Assembly: GCA_034766995.1 (NCBI GenBank)
Contig: CM068314.1
Location: 33,688,208 to 33,752,207, forward strand
Source of the DNA: Acanthacorydalis orientalis
Taxonomy: Eukaryota; Arthropoda; Insecta; Megaloptera; Corydalidae
Length of the DNA stretch: 64,000 bases
Direction of reading: 5' to 3'
Within the stretch, counting starts at the first letter, position 1. Every line of letters starts with the position of its first letter. The notes under the pieces are model-generated. The model worked only from the letters and a program-made list of their open reading frames with translations, had not been told where the DNA came from and searched no databases. This document shows, one piece after another, positions 50,400-62,189 of the stretch. Position numbers and translations under genes: made by a program.

Positions 50400-50600
50400 T
50401 ATTATTTTTCTTGTGTCGAGACAAGTCAGTGATAACCAATACACTAATTCGAAGGTAGCGTGCCTGAATCTAAACTGACCGTATTTGTTTTTTAAATTGT
50501 AAGCAATAACATCGACAAGCTTCAATTTAATAACTTTTCTTCAGTATAAAGTACTTTATAGTACCGAAAATTGGTTTATCGGTTTTTCTCTGATTACCTT
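50400..50600. other. Non-coding complexity island
   Basis: Contains TTGTGTCGAGACAAGTCAG and AAGGTAGCGTGCCTGAATC. TTGTGTCGAGACAAG is close to an inverted repeat (TTGT...ACAA). No gene signal. Confidence 0.27.
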
Positions 50601-51456
50601 TTAAATTTATATAATCTCGTTTTTATTAAGTAGAAAAATCGAATTTAGAGAAGCAAAACTAAATAAATATGTTGAGAATTACAGTGTAATCATTTATTTT
50701 AAAAATTATTTATAATAACAATAAAAATTATGCAGGTACAATATTATATATGTTTGAATGAAACATTATTTCATATTAAAGTTATTTTTAATCTTGAATA
50801 TTTCTGTCAAAAACAGACGTTTTATATTTATTAGCTAATTTTCGATGAAATACTTTTGGTACATTTTAAACTGCATGAATTATTACTGCTATTTGAACTC
50901 TGATGTTTTCATTAAAAATAATAATTTATTTTTCAATTTACATTCAGACAAGTAATAATTTCAAATTTTGAAGTTTATACTTATTTCTAGTTCTTATTGT
51001 TGTATTTTTATCTGTTTGTTACAAATGTTGCCTTAAATTAACAAAACATATTTTCTTGCGTTGCCTATATGAAGAGAGAGAGAGAAACATTAGAGAGATA
51101 CTTTTTCCTTTTGAAGCGACAGTCCCTTTTCACAAAAAGATGTTTGACATTTTGTTTAAAATTTTTCATTTTTACTTTCCTTCGATTTAATTTGTTTTTG
51201 TTTAATCTCATTTTAATTTATGAAAAATAATGCATTGTAATAACTATTGAATATTAAAAATATCAAGTTTTAATAAAAATAATATATTATTTGAATGATT
51301 AAATAAAATCTTTGAGAGAACAAATATTTTTAAATCGATGTTAGCATTTAAAGCAAGTTATTGAACGAATTTTGTTAAATTATTGAATTGTTTGATAAAA
51401 ATAAACAGAAAGAAATTAAAAAAATGGACTGTAATAAAATTTAAACTAAAAAATTA

Positions 51457-51460
<4 letters not shown>
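50601..51460. other. A+T-rich DNA, no gene recognised
   Basis: Plain sequence with a short GAGAGAGAGAGA run near 51073. Confidence 0.5.
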
Positions 51461-51500
<40 letters not shown>

Positions 51501-51596
51501 GGATAAATTTGTTCGGAGAAGATAGGTTCCGCAACAAAATTTAATCACATTTTGCATATTCTTGAATCCATTGTTGAAGACAGATATAGAAGGAGA

Positions 51597-51641
<45 letters not shown>
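51597..51641. repeat. Compound (TA)n(GA)n microsatellite
   Basis: About 23 bp of TA followed by about eleven GA units. Confidence 0.94.
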
Positions 51642-52234
51642 AATAATTAGATAGAGATGATTTAAAAATCCAAATTTGGATTTAATTTTTCTTGCATTTA
51701 GTTTATAAAACTATGAATTTCGTTTTCGAAGACTTTCTATTGACTTACGTCTTAAAAAAACGAGAAACTAGTTAAAACATATGTTTTTAATTAAATTTAA
51801 ATCGAATTGTATTAAAATCCGTGTAGTATTCTAATATTTGATAAATAAATTTTATAAAAATATAATGTTATATAATCGTAAATTTATAAAATCATAATTG
51901 TTCGAAATGCTGTAAGATGACATAAAATTAATTATTTCCATTATAAATATAAATTGTGATTTTAATAATTTTGTAAGAAATTTTAATGAAGTATTGGAAT
52001 ATTCTACATGATATTTTCTATAATAAATATTGTTATATACAATTTGTGATGTGGTTATTACAATAGAACAAGTTTGATTAAGAAATGTTAAAAAAATATA
52101 ATTGGTTTGAATTCATTTTCAAAGTATATAGGAATGTCATTATTATACTTTGTATTTCCTGATACTAAATCTAAAAAATGGTATTGAATATGTCTTTATT
52201 ATGCGAATAAATATCAGACATTTCAAACGTACGA

Positions 52235-52268
<34 letters not shown>

Positions 52269-52309
52269 ATGTGTTGATATGAATGTGTATGTACATATAT
52301 GTATGTATG

Positions 52310-52352
<43 letters not shown>

Positions 52353-52439
52353 AATGAATGTCACACGGCTTGTTTCAGTGTTCGTTATTCGAATATTTCT
52401 TTCTGAAAATTCTATACTAGTAGAATTCAAAGAGAATTT

Positions 52440-52760
52440 CCCCTTTGTAGATGATACCACTTCTATTTCTCAATGAGCTTATGTGTTAATGATGCGGGTT
52501 TGTTTTACTTTTAGTGTGTGTCTAATTTAAATGCCTGTTGACAGCAGATTGTCCTATGACCAAGATTTGTGGTTTTGTCGTATTTATGCGATTACGAACT
52601 GTTCTTTTCGTTTTAATGAAGCGCGTCTCATGTTGTTGTAACAAAAGTAAACGAGCGACTACTTTTTTGTCAAAGGATTCAATTTTACTGGATTGTTTTG
52701 CAGCGATGTGAAAGTACTGTAAATAGTATGCACTGTAAAATATATGTTCTACTAATGACA
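52440..52760. other. Strong non-coding island with TALE-homeodomain-like motif
   Basis: Contains TTAATGATGCGGGTTTG, CTGTTGACAGCAGATTGTCC (TGACAG is a typical TALE-class site), GCGATTACGAACTG and AAACGAGCGACTAC. A minus-strand frame at 52522-52779 has no known domain and no splice context. The texture and motif density make this one of the better enhancer candidates. Confidence 0.38.
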
Positions 52761-53440
52761 ATAATTTACTTATGATCAATGTTTAGTTCAAGTTTTTTGA
52801 AATTAATATCTGCACATCTTTGAATAAAATTATATAAATTGTTAAAGTCTAAACGAAATCTGCATTTAAATCGACTTCTTTATTTTTAAATATTTACTCG
52901 CATAAGTAGATGAATTGAATTGAAATAGCAATTTCAGACAAGCATGTCGTATCACTAATAGACAATTTAAGATTATTTTGTAATTTCGAGTCAATTTGTA
53001 TCTATAAAAATGCATTTTCTAGACGTTATTTTACAGCATTTATACGATTTATATCTTCTTTTACGATATCGTTATTCATGAGGACACTAGAGTAATTAGA
53101 CAGACTTTTTTGCAGATGATATGTCGTAAAACTTAAGAGAATAAAGTACCGACCGACAATTTCCTTAATGAAAAATATTAAAGCTTTAAATAGATACAAA
53201 CTTAACATTATTGGTCGTTAACCAACGAACTAATTACAGGACTTTAAAAAATAAACTATGAGACGTATAAATAAACTTATCCTAATTTAATTAATTTTCT
53301 TCGTATAATTTGTTGAAATGTACAGAATTTAAATGAAAAACAACAAATAGTTTAAAAATATATAAAATTGATACACTGATTTCAAATTTAATTACGTAAC
53401 AAGTTGAATGTTTAATATATAAGTTACTTAAACACGCTCA

Positions 53441-53482
<42 letters not shown>

Positions 53483-53943
53483 ATACAAAGTGAAATATTC
53501 AACAGAAAAGTAATGAAAAACATTAATAATAAATATAAAAGTAAATATACAAACATAAATATACAAAAATACAAACATAAATACAATACAGAAATTATAT
53601 TAATATCTTTAAATGAATTTTTTGCGTTATGAGTACAAATTTTTATATAATGTAAATATTTATATTCGATTTAATTAATAATATAATGAAAAGCTGTAAT
53701 TACATAAAATAAAAATAATTGAATAAATTTGAATATATATGTATTATATATATATGTATATTTAGAACAAATTTCTTTGAGAGTTTTTTTAACTTATTCT
53801 TACTAAAAATGCATATCTTAAGGTCTTAACGAAGTATTACTTTTTAATATTTTATTTTTGTTTCAATGCTATTAAAATAAATCAATAAACTGTATTTGAT
53901 TTGATGTTAATTTTTTTGATTTAAATAAAAGCTTAAACAAGTA

Positions 53944-53948
<5 letters not shown>

Positions 53949-53994
<46 letters not shown>
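53949..53994. repeat. (TA)n microsatellite
   Basis: About 46 bp of TA alternation, with a second tract at 54025-54054 after a CpG-bearing spacer. Confidence 0.94.
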
Positions 53995-53997
<3 letters not shown>

Positions 53998-54020
53998 ATA
54001 CAGATGTGTACATCCACGTG

Positions 54021-54057
<37 letters not shown>

Positions 54058-54301
54058 GTAGTTTATATGATATTACCTGTTATTATTTTTGTTTCTTTGA
54101 ATTTTGAAACAAGATGTCAGATGCAAGAGTTTCATTAGAATTAATTTTAATATTATTGTTGATTTTTCTTTGTGTACTTTATTAATTGTTATATGATTTA
54201 TAAAAACTGGAATTAAAATATATTATTTGATTTTATTATGTAATTAGTATTATTTATAATGTTTTACATTTATTTAAATTTATTTTTTTAAAAAAATATA
54301 T

Positions 54302-54343
<42 letters not shown>

Positions 54344-54436
54344 AATTACTGAGTTGAATATAAAAAAGCGTTTAAAAATAATAATTAAAAATAATCGTCA
54401 CAGTACAAATGTAAAACTATAAAAGGAAAAAGTTCA

Positions 54437-54467
<31 letters not shown>

Positions 54468-54479
54468 TGTATCACATAA

Positions 54480-54815
54480 AAAACATCATCGCTCATATAA
54501 AATGTAAATAATTTACCCAGAACGTACAGAACGAAAGGAAACGTGTTTCGCCAAGAATGTTTGAATGCCAGATAAACGCACGGTTGTAATGGATGTTTAA
54601 ATAAACCAACAAAACAAAATCAAATGAGACGAGTATCCTAATGTATCCTCTATAACAAGAGCCTTGTGGCCTGAATGTGTTTGTAAGTTAGCTGTGGGCT
54701 TATAAAGTTTGGGGAAGTCATTAGGTAAATGCCAGGTAATTTGTCGACAAAACGCCGTGTTGTTGGAAAACTGTAACGGAATGCAACTATGCGTGTTTAT
54801 TATTAATTTGGAATG
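54480..54815. other. Strong non-coding island, candidate enhancer
   Basis: More than 300 bp of non-repetitive, less A+T-biased sequence. It includes AAACGTGTTTCGCCAAG, CCAGATAAACGCACGG (GATA-like), GGGCTTATAAAGTTTGGGG, AAATGCCAGGTAATTTG and TCGACAAAACGCCGTG. Stops in all frames. It is the most enhancer-like block by eye, adjoining another at 55670-56000. Confidence 0.4.
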
Positions 54816-54888
54816 TGATCAATTTTAACTTGTTTATTGATCAAATTTATATGTACTTATAAACATTAATACAACTGACGCATATGTG

Positions 54889-54894
<6 letters not shown>

Positions 54895-54948
<54 letters not shown>
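54895..54948. repeat. (TA)n microsatellite
   Basis: About 54 bp of TA alternation. Confidence 0.95.
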
Positions 54949-54950
<2 letters not shown>

Positions 54951-55267
54951 TTTACGTTAAAATTTAAGGGTTAGAATGATTTTCTGTACTGTTCGATGTA
55001 AGTTATAAATTTTTATTTTCTAATTATATACATTTGAAGCAAATTCACTCGAAAAAAATCGTTGTAGTGGCAATAAGATTAATTTTTAACATTGGTATAA
55101 TAGTAATGTTTTCTAAACAATAAATTAATGAAAGTCGGCATAAATAATAATATGAAAAACAAGAAAGAAATAATGAGCACTTAATGTCTCATCACATAAA
55201 GATAATTAAAGATAAGAAGTTAGATATTAAAGAAATATAAATATAAAGCTAATTGATTCAATTAAAA

Positions 55268-55410
55268 AACTTTTTTCAGTAGTTTCGTGATTGAAGCATG
55301 ATGGAATCTCCATTGAAATGTGCATAAGTTGTAATCAAATTTAATAGTAATCAGTTATTGAGTATTTTAACAAGAGCATTTTTGTGTAGAGTGAAATTTT
55401 TTTTGTGAAT
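55268..55410 (+). repeat. Dispersed hairpin-repeat family copy
   Basis: CTTTTTTCAGTAGTTTCG, then GATGGAATCTCCATTGAAAT, GTGCATAAGTTGTAATC and AGTAATCAGTTATTGAGTAT. ATGGA and TCCAT form the stem around ATC. Stem bases differ from the 29250 copy while pairing is retained. Confidence 0.6.
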
Positions 55411-55669
55411 AAATTTAACCAGAATACCAAAAACTGTAACTGTGACATAGCACATAGCATAGAACTGTGTTTTTATTTATACAAAAAATACGTTTGGTGT
55501 TTATAAACTGTTTTATTTAACAGTTTGATTCGATTTTCTAACATTCAAGGGAGACAATCATTGATTTATAGTATTGAATAAAATAATAAAAATTCTAATC
55601 CGAAACTGTAAAATCTTAACTTGTAAAAATATGAAAACACTTCTATAAATCATTCGTTTTTTTCAGAAA

Positions 55670-56000
55670 AAAACTCCCTCTAATGAATGAACTATTTGAC
55701 ACGGTTTCACTTCAGCCGTAAGCAATTTAACAAACAAACGACGAGACATTAATAAAACTTTATTCAAAAGCAAAAACTTTTGTATAATTCATGTAGGTAG
55801 TATCAACATTCCAATAGTGATCGTGTTTTGCCGTGTTGTAAGGCATTAGTAAAAACAACATTCACTCCCTCAATATCACCAAAAACTCATCTAATTTGTA
55901 GTCATCAAAACAACATGGGCCTTTAGTATTTCTGTACTTGTTTGACCTCATTTATTTTGAATGAAAAACAAGGCTGTAAAATGTATTCGTGTCGATAGCC
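55670..56000. other. Strong non-coding island, candidate enhancer
   Basis: Contains TGACACGGTTTCACTTCAGC, GTGATCGTGTTTTGCCGTG, CAACATGGGCCTTTAG and TTTGACCTCATTTATTTTG. No frame. Resembles conserved developmental non-coding sequence in texture only. Confidence 0.38.
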
Positions 56001-56394
56001 AATAAATATGGTAAGAAATATTTTATTAAATTACCTGCCATTTACTTCTGATGCTTTCATTATTACATTCTGCTACTGTATATTTATAAGATTCGAATAT
56101 AATTTCACTTTTACATATGATTGATTTGTATATGCTTAATAATGATGTACATAACGAATATTATATCAAATGTAATAAAATTAACTGTCACAAACATATG
56201 TAGTAAAATATTTCAGTTCATTATTCACCCGTTCGTCTTATATTTATGAAATTTATTAAAATGTATATTAAATGTATGACTGCTTGCATGCTCATAATAT
56301 GTATTTTTTAGGCGTATAATCAAAAGATGAGTTTAAAAACGTTTTAATAGATAAATCACATTAATGATGAAATTACGTTTTATTTCATAATACA

Positions 56395-56560
56395 ATTCTA
56401 ACGCTGTGGCTAAATTCACTTTCATAAATGAATTATTTTTTAATCCCATAAAAAACTTCTTTCTAATCAAAAGTATTCAATAAATGATTATTGTTTATTT
56501 CTCATTCTTGCTTATGTGAATTTCAATGATGATGTTATCGTTCTTAAAGCGACAATTATC
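56395..56560 (-). repeat. Dispersed hairpin-repeat family copy, full length
   Basis: Minus strand: GATAACATCATCATTGAAAT, TCACATAAGCAAG, AATAATCATTTATTGAATAC, TTTGATTAGAAAG, then AAAGTGAATTTAGCCACAGC and GTTAGAATTG. It carries both the hairpin head and the GCCACAG tail and, with 34937-35080, defines the family's extent. Confidence 0.62.
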
Positions 56561-57308
56561 TTAAATTTATATTTAATTGTAAACTAGATTTTAATTCGAT
56601 AATAATATTTTAATATAGTTCATTTTCTTATTGAGAATGTTTACACTTTCTCAATAATTGTTGTTTATTTAAGACAATATTTTTCAATTCAATGTAATAT
56701 TATATAACCTTCGATTTGATTTTACAAAATGTTTCTAAATGGTACATCTTGATCGCCAACTAAATACAAATTTCACAAGCAAGAAAATACATTGTCATTA
56801 ATATTAGTTACAAAAATTGATTTAAACTCAAACGGGAACTAGTCTTTTTAGTTGCACAATTTATTTTTTATATAATTGAATACGTGCTTTTACTATCTAT
56901 TTCATTGTTCATTTCTGTAGTGTTAAGTATTCAAAAGTTAAGATCACATAATTCTTAATATAAAACATATATATTAATGTGAATGTGTGTCTGAAAGAGA
57001 GAGAAAGCGTGTGCTTAAAATTCTTACGTTGTTTGATTGCAAAATTTACAATATCTTTTATTACCACGAATACATGATTATGTTCTTTTGTGAAATTTAT
57101 ACAACTTATCTTAAAACGATTACAGTTGTATGTCTAAAATATAAAGAGAAAAAAGATAATATAGAACATCTGACTAAAGATTAAAGTTTTACTTCAAGGT
57201 TTTAACTTTTGTCGTCTTTTTTAGTAATGTGTATCAAACATTTAGCAAGATTTTTAATTGAAAATTAAATTAAATATTAAAATTGAACTTATGTGCAGTA
57301 ATTGTAGT
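56561..57308. other. A+T-rich DNA, no gene recognised
   Basis: A 65-codon open frame at 56987-57184 starts in GA-rich sequence and has no domain. Nothing else seen. Confidence 0.5.
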
Positions 57309-57326
57309 TATATATATATATATATA

Positions 57327-57421
57327 ATCATCATCATCAGTCTCTGTCTATCCACTGATGGATGAAGGCCTCTTCCATGATTTTCCATTTTATACTATTA
57401 AATGCCTCTCTTTTCCACTGA
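57327..57421 (-). mobile_element. RTE-like LINE 3' fragment, copy C (short)
   Basis: ATCATCATCATCAGTCTCTG, TCTATCCACTGATGGATG and AAGGCCTCTTCCATGATTTT match the extreme 3' end of copies A and B on the minus strand. Only about 95 bp remain, and the (ATC)n tail abuts the TA tract at 57309-57326, as in the other copies. TACTATTAAATGCCTCTC places it with copy A rather than B. Confidence 0.85.
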
Positions 57422-58094
57422 TTTAAATTTTAGTTCTTTACTTTTAATAATATTTCTTTATTTTTTATTTTAAAGAAATGAATTATATTTTTTAAAACAT
57501 CAAATAATTAAAATACAAAGACAGAAACATTCAAAATAAAAATAAATTAACTTTTTTTCTATAAACATGAACTAATCTATTTGAGGATCTAACACTATAT
57601 ATTTATATATTAGCTACATAAAAGTACTTAAATCTAATTTTATGAAAAATTAACAAACTTTTAAACTTTATCACATAGTGTTTCAAATAATTGATTTTTA
57701 TTATATCTTTTAATATAAAGATCTTATACAAATGTTCCAAAAATATGTTTTGTAGATTTGCATACAAATTCAGGGATACAAAATTAATAAAAATAAATCT
57801 ATCGACAAATTCTATTTTGCGATTCATTAAAGGTATAGACAATTTTTTACTTTCCTTTCGTATTGAAAATACTTTTTCCGCTTAAGATGACTTTGGCACT
57901 TTACTTACAAAAAATGACGCTTCGTTAAGAAAATATAGAGTTTAAATAAATTATCTATTTGCCCCCTTTTTCTCTCACATATTTCTTTTCTTTTATTAAT
58001 ATTCTTAAAAGTGAAAATTTATCGTTGTATTTTGTATACTATAATTAATATGACTTGTCTATATTCAGTAGCGTTCTTGTTTATTATATAATTG

Positions 58095-58134
<40 letters not shown>

Positions 58135-58264
58135 AAATAATACTTTCATATTTTATAAAAACAAAATATTTTTTTTTCTAATAATGTTCCGTTTAACCTT
58201 AAGTAGTTTCATTTCACAGTACGGTATTTTATTTATTTAGTAATTCTAAGTATATATAACTTTT
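57422..58264. other. A+T-rich DNA, no gene recognised
   Basis: Overlapping frames on both strands near 57600-57885 are A+T artefacts without domains. Confidence 0.5.
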
Positions 58265-58460
58265 GTAGAAATGTAACTCGAGTATTATTTTATAAACCGC
58301 GCTCATTTAGCACATTGTACATGTTTTGTACACGTATGTGTGTATCTTGTCTTAAGATCGCAAGAAAAATATTAATGCATGCTTTGTATCTTCTTAACGA
58401 CTGTAATTGTGACTGAAAATAAATGGCACGTCGTCGTATACGGTTTAAGCAATATTTTAT
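58265..58460. other. Non-coding complexity island
   Basis: Contains AACCGCGCTCATTTAGCAC, TTGTCTTAAGATCGCAAG and GGCACGTCGTCGTATACGG. The minus-strand frame here has no domain. Confidence 0.3.
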
Positions 58461-59723
58461 TTGGTTAACAGACAATAATTAAATTGTAAATATCACAAGT
58501 GTTTTGTGAAAAAACGTTAGAAATTAATTGTATCCGTTTTATTAAGATTCTTTTAATATAAGTATTAATGATATTAAAAAAAATACAAGTATATTTTCAA
58601 ACAATTTTAATAGTACTTATATTTTATAATATATAATCTACAAAATATATTATAATTCAAAGTTAGGACGTATGAATGTAATATATGAATATAATTATAT
58701 AATATATTTTACATATTTCTATTTTAAAAACTGTTCTTACTATCGAAGAGTTGTAAATAAAAGTAATATTAAGAAATCAATCTTGAAATAAGTAAATAAA
58801 GTGATTAAAATTATCTTAATGTGAAACTAAAATCAAATATTATAGCATCTTTGATAATTTTCGTAACATGTAGTATGTAGTTTGTATTTTACCAAACAAC
58901 CGGTTTAGTAGAATTCATGAGAATCGATTAAATGACACGGTTGCTTATATCAAATAAACAAATCTAAAAATGACACATTTTACATGTATTACATGTCTAT
59001 AAAAATTCAACGATTAAAAACGAATTTTTAATCGTTGAATAAAAAATCAGTATAAATCATTTAAGGATATTTGTATGTATATATATATATATATACAAAT
59101 TTTTTATTTAAATGAATATATTTGTATACTCAAAGCGAGGTTATTAACTTATTGATAGTTTATAAATTTTTTTACCTATTCTCATGTTATTTATTTATAA
59201 AAAAGGATAAGATTAAAGAGGTATTAATAAGTAAAAAAATATAAATATGTATAAAAAGTAATTTATGATTTATTACGATCTTATTTTAAGTTACATTTTT
59301 TATTTTTGTGGTTTTATATTAAAAATAATTAAAATAAATAATAAAGCATATTTTAATCAAAAATATATAGTGGATATTAATGGTTTTGTTGTTATTTTTG
59401 TTTCCTTTATATCTGATTAAAAATAAAAAATAGCATACAGGTACAATAGAATACACAGACAGATCCATCATATAGAAGAAAATGAAAAAATTGATGTGAT
59501 TTGTGAACTTGGAAAAATGTAATCTATTAAAATCAGTAGTGGAATTTATTATAACTGCGTATAAATGTATTTGTTTTAAAAATAATAATTACCTGTGTAG
59601 ATTTACATATTTTAAATATTATATAACTGTTCTTTGGTTGACAAACTATTGATATGTTTTTTGGAAATTCCCATTCTTTTGATATTTATTTTTTTTTCCT
59701 TAAATGTTCTTATCTATACTCTT

Positions 59724-59725
<2 letters not shown>
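58461..59725. other. A+T-rich DNA, no gene recognised
   Basis: Includes an inverted repeat near 58998-59040 (TTCAACGATTAAAAAC, then TTTTAATCGTTGAA). No gene. Confidence 0.5.
58998..59040. repeat. Inverted repeat
   Basis: TTCAACGATTAAAAA is followed after a few bases by TTTTTAATCGTTGAA, a 15-bp perfect stem. Its size would suit a cruciform or short hairpin RNA; no function is evident. Confidence 0.85.
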
Positions 59726-59767
<42 letters not shown>

Positions 59768-59834
59768 ATATATATATATATACACATACATACATATGTG
59801 TATATATATGTATATATATATATATACATACATA

Positions 59835-59882
<48 letters not shown>
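59726..59882. repeat. Long compound TA/TACA/TG microsatellite
   Basis: About 157 bp of TA blocks broken by CACATACATACA and TGTG steps. It explains four overlapping Tyr-Ile frames on both strands. Confidence 0.95.
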
Positions 59883-59886
<4 letters not shown>

Positions 59887-60330
59887 CTTGACCGTCTGAG
59901 GATGTAGGTAATAGCATCGCATTCAAAAACAATTAAAATGACTAAACCATTAAGTATGGAATATCTTTAATAAGATTTTTTTGTGATTCGTAGGGAAGTA
60001 AAAAAAACATTTTTGAAAGCGAATAGAGTTATAGAACAAAAATTATATTGTAATATATTGAGATATTGACCTTAATATAAGTTATGTAACTTAAAACATT
60101 TATGATGCTAATTGATAATAATGTCATTTTACCATATTTTTGAAAATGGATATTCTAAGAAAATTACGTGAATCATATTTTAATACTAATCTGTTTGTGT
60201 TATCCACAAAATACTGAAGAAAAATAATAAATACAGACTTTAATATTCATAAAAAGATTAAATAAATATTTTTTCATATTTGTTTTTGAGTATTTATTTA
60301 AAATTATGAGTTTTTTCTGTTACAAAAGAT

Positions 60331-60369
<39 letters not shown>

Positions 60370-60399
60370 AATCAAAAAACTATTGAGTTTTCCTACCTT

Positions 60400-60925
60400 T
60401 CTATATATAAAAATTAATTCCATTGTAAAATTCCCATAAAATTTTTTTTTTCATGCTGACCACCTCCTCACAACGCCGATCCTCCCGCTAAACTCAAAAG
60501 TAGCACACTAATTATTTCCATTCCCGATCATTGTCGGTGTTTCATGAAACCTCATGTTTATCAATTCGAATGAAACAGTATTCGGGCACGGCCAGTTGTA
60601 TATTGGTCTATCCAGATGTACCCCTAATCGGGGTATTAAGTTTTAGTGTATAGAAGAACACAAATCAGTTACGAATATCATATACACAGAAATTTTAGAA
60701 TAAGTTTACAATAAGTTACAATAACTTTTATTATCAATTTCACTATTTTTACTGTTTCATTTAAAATAAAAAAGTAAATTTTATTACACAATATCTTTAT
60801 TTCGTTTTTCAGTTTTCATTTAAAAACTATTAACACTTAACGAGAGCGAGTGAGCGAAGCGAGCAGGGGTGGAGCTCCCCAGGGGTCGGCGAGGGTATTG
60901 ATTAGGGAAGGGAGCTCCCGGATTT
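60400..60925 (+). mobile_element. Helitron-like remnant (candidate)
   Basis: TCTATATATAAAAATTAATT at 60400 resembles the TCTATATATA start common to insect Helitrons. Some 80 bp on, CCCGCTAAACTCAAAAG resembles their subterminal GCTAAAACTCGAGAA. The right end (60838-60925) has the GC-rich TTAACGAGAGCGAGTGAGCG-AAGCGAGC type of sequence that precedes Helitron 3' ends. The base before the TC is T rather than A, and no clear CTRR terminus was found, so boundaries are uncertain. No helicase coding is present; at best it is a non-autonomous remnant. Confidence 0.4.
60618..60636 (+). other. Perfect GC-rich hairpin
   Basis: TACCCC-TAATC-GGGGTA is a 6-bp stem with a 5-base loop, conspicuous in this A+T-rich DNA and inside the Helitron-like candidate. 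Confidence 0.7.
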
Positions 60926-62189
60926 ATAAAATTAAAAATTAGGTTAATGACACGACTGTAATATAAAATATTTTCAATTAGAAAGGCTGTAATGTCTGCT
61001 AATTTCTGTACCAAGTGTATCGAGAGTATTTTGCTAATGTTTCTCGATTTCATATAAAATAAACAGTGTTATGTAGTGGTCGTAATATACGAGACGTAAG
61101 TACCACATGAAGATGGATAACATGTGCTCGGACACGACTTTAAATGCATTTCAAATGTTCTTGTAACTGTAAATGGATGTTACTTAAGCTTTATATGAAA
61201 TTTAAATAACAATTTATTTATTGTATTCTCAGAAATTTATTCTTTCATTACATTTTCATATTTATTAACTACAGTTATAATTCGCAGCATGTGGATAGCC
61301 ACTATTACTTAATTTGCTTACAAAAAAATAAATATGTATACAGTATATATTTACATTGACTTTCAAAGAAATATTTATAAAAATGAATCTCAAATCGTTT
61401 TATAAAACAAATATATTATTCTATTAATAGAATAACAACCAATTTATAATATAACATAAAATACTTTTGTTTGAAAAATATAATATAGTTTACGATGAAT
61501 AAAAATATTTTGTAGATAAACATTACGTATGAGCAGTCATGATTGAATTAAAGTATTATTAGAGTTTTTTGTAAAAAAAAATACAAAAAAAAATCCAAAA
61601 TCAACAATTTTCTATCAAAATCAGTAAAGATGTCACTTCTGTTTTAAAAGAAAAAATATTTGTCTCCAAAACACGAGAACTTTATTCAAAAGTTTTTATT
61701 GAGATAGAAACTAACGTTTGATACGAAAGAAAATATAAATTCAAGGAAAGAAAGTTTTTAGAATACAAACATCTTTTCTTACAAGTATGAATGATCTTTA
61801 AAGTTTTGTATTATATTTCACATCTAAAACCATTTTCAAGTCATATATCAAATATTATATGTGTATATATATATATATATATATAACAGTTTTAAACTTC
61901 TCGGCAAAATTTATTTACATTGTATATAATCGACGACCTTTTTCACGAACTAGAATCAAACATTGATTAGATTAAACTTAAAATTATTTAAAATATAACA
62001 ATCACTTTGTTAATATTTTTTTTTTTATAAAAATAAATGAGGATTTATATATATTTGAAAAGAATATTTATTTATAAAAAATTGGGCATATATATTTTAA
62101 TATTTTTTTTATTAACAAATACTATTATTTGTTATATAATTTTGTAAAAAAACGTTCAATATTCACTTTCTAATATAAAAAAGTATAAA
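60926..62189. other. A+T-rich DNA, no gene recognised
   Basis: Short islands near 61090-61150 (ACGTAAGTACCACATGAAG, GTGCTCGGACACGAC), otherwise plain. Confidence 0.5.

Noticed and set aside
52522..52779. 85-codon minus-strand frame, basic and polar
   Set aside because: No homology I recognise, no splice or start context; it overlaps an enhancer-like island.
60820..61053. Minus-strand frame with a proline/serine/arginine-rich end (PRRPLGSSTPARFAHS)
   Set aside because: It is the translation of the GC-rich palindromic block of the Helitron-like candidate; no domain or splice support.
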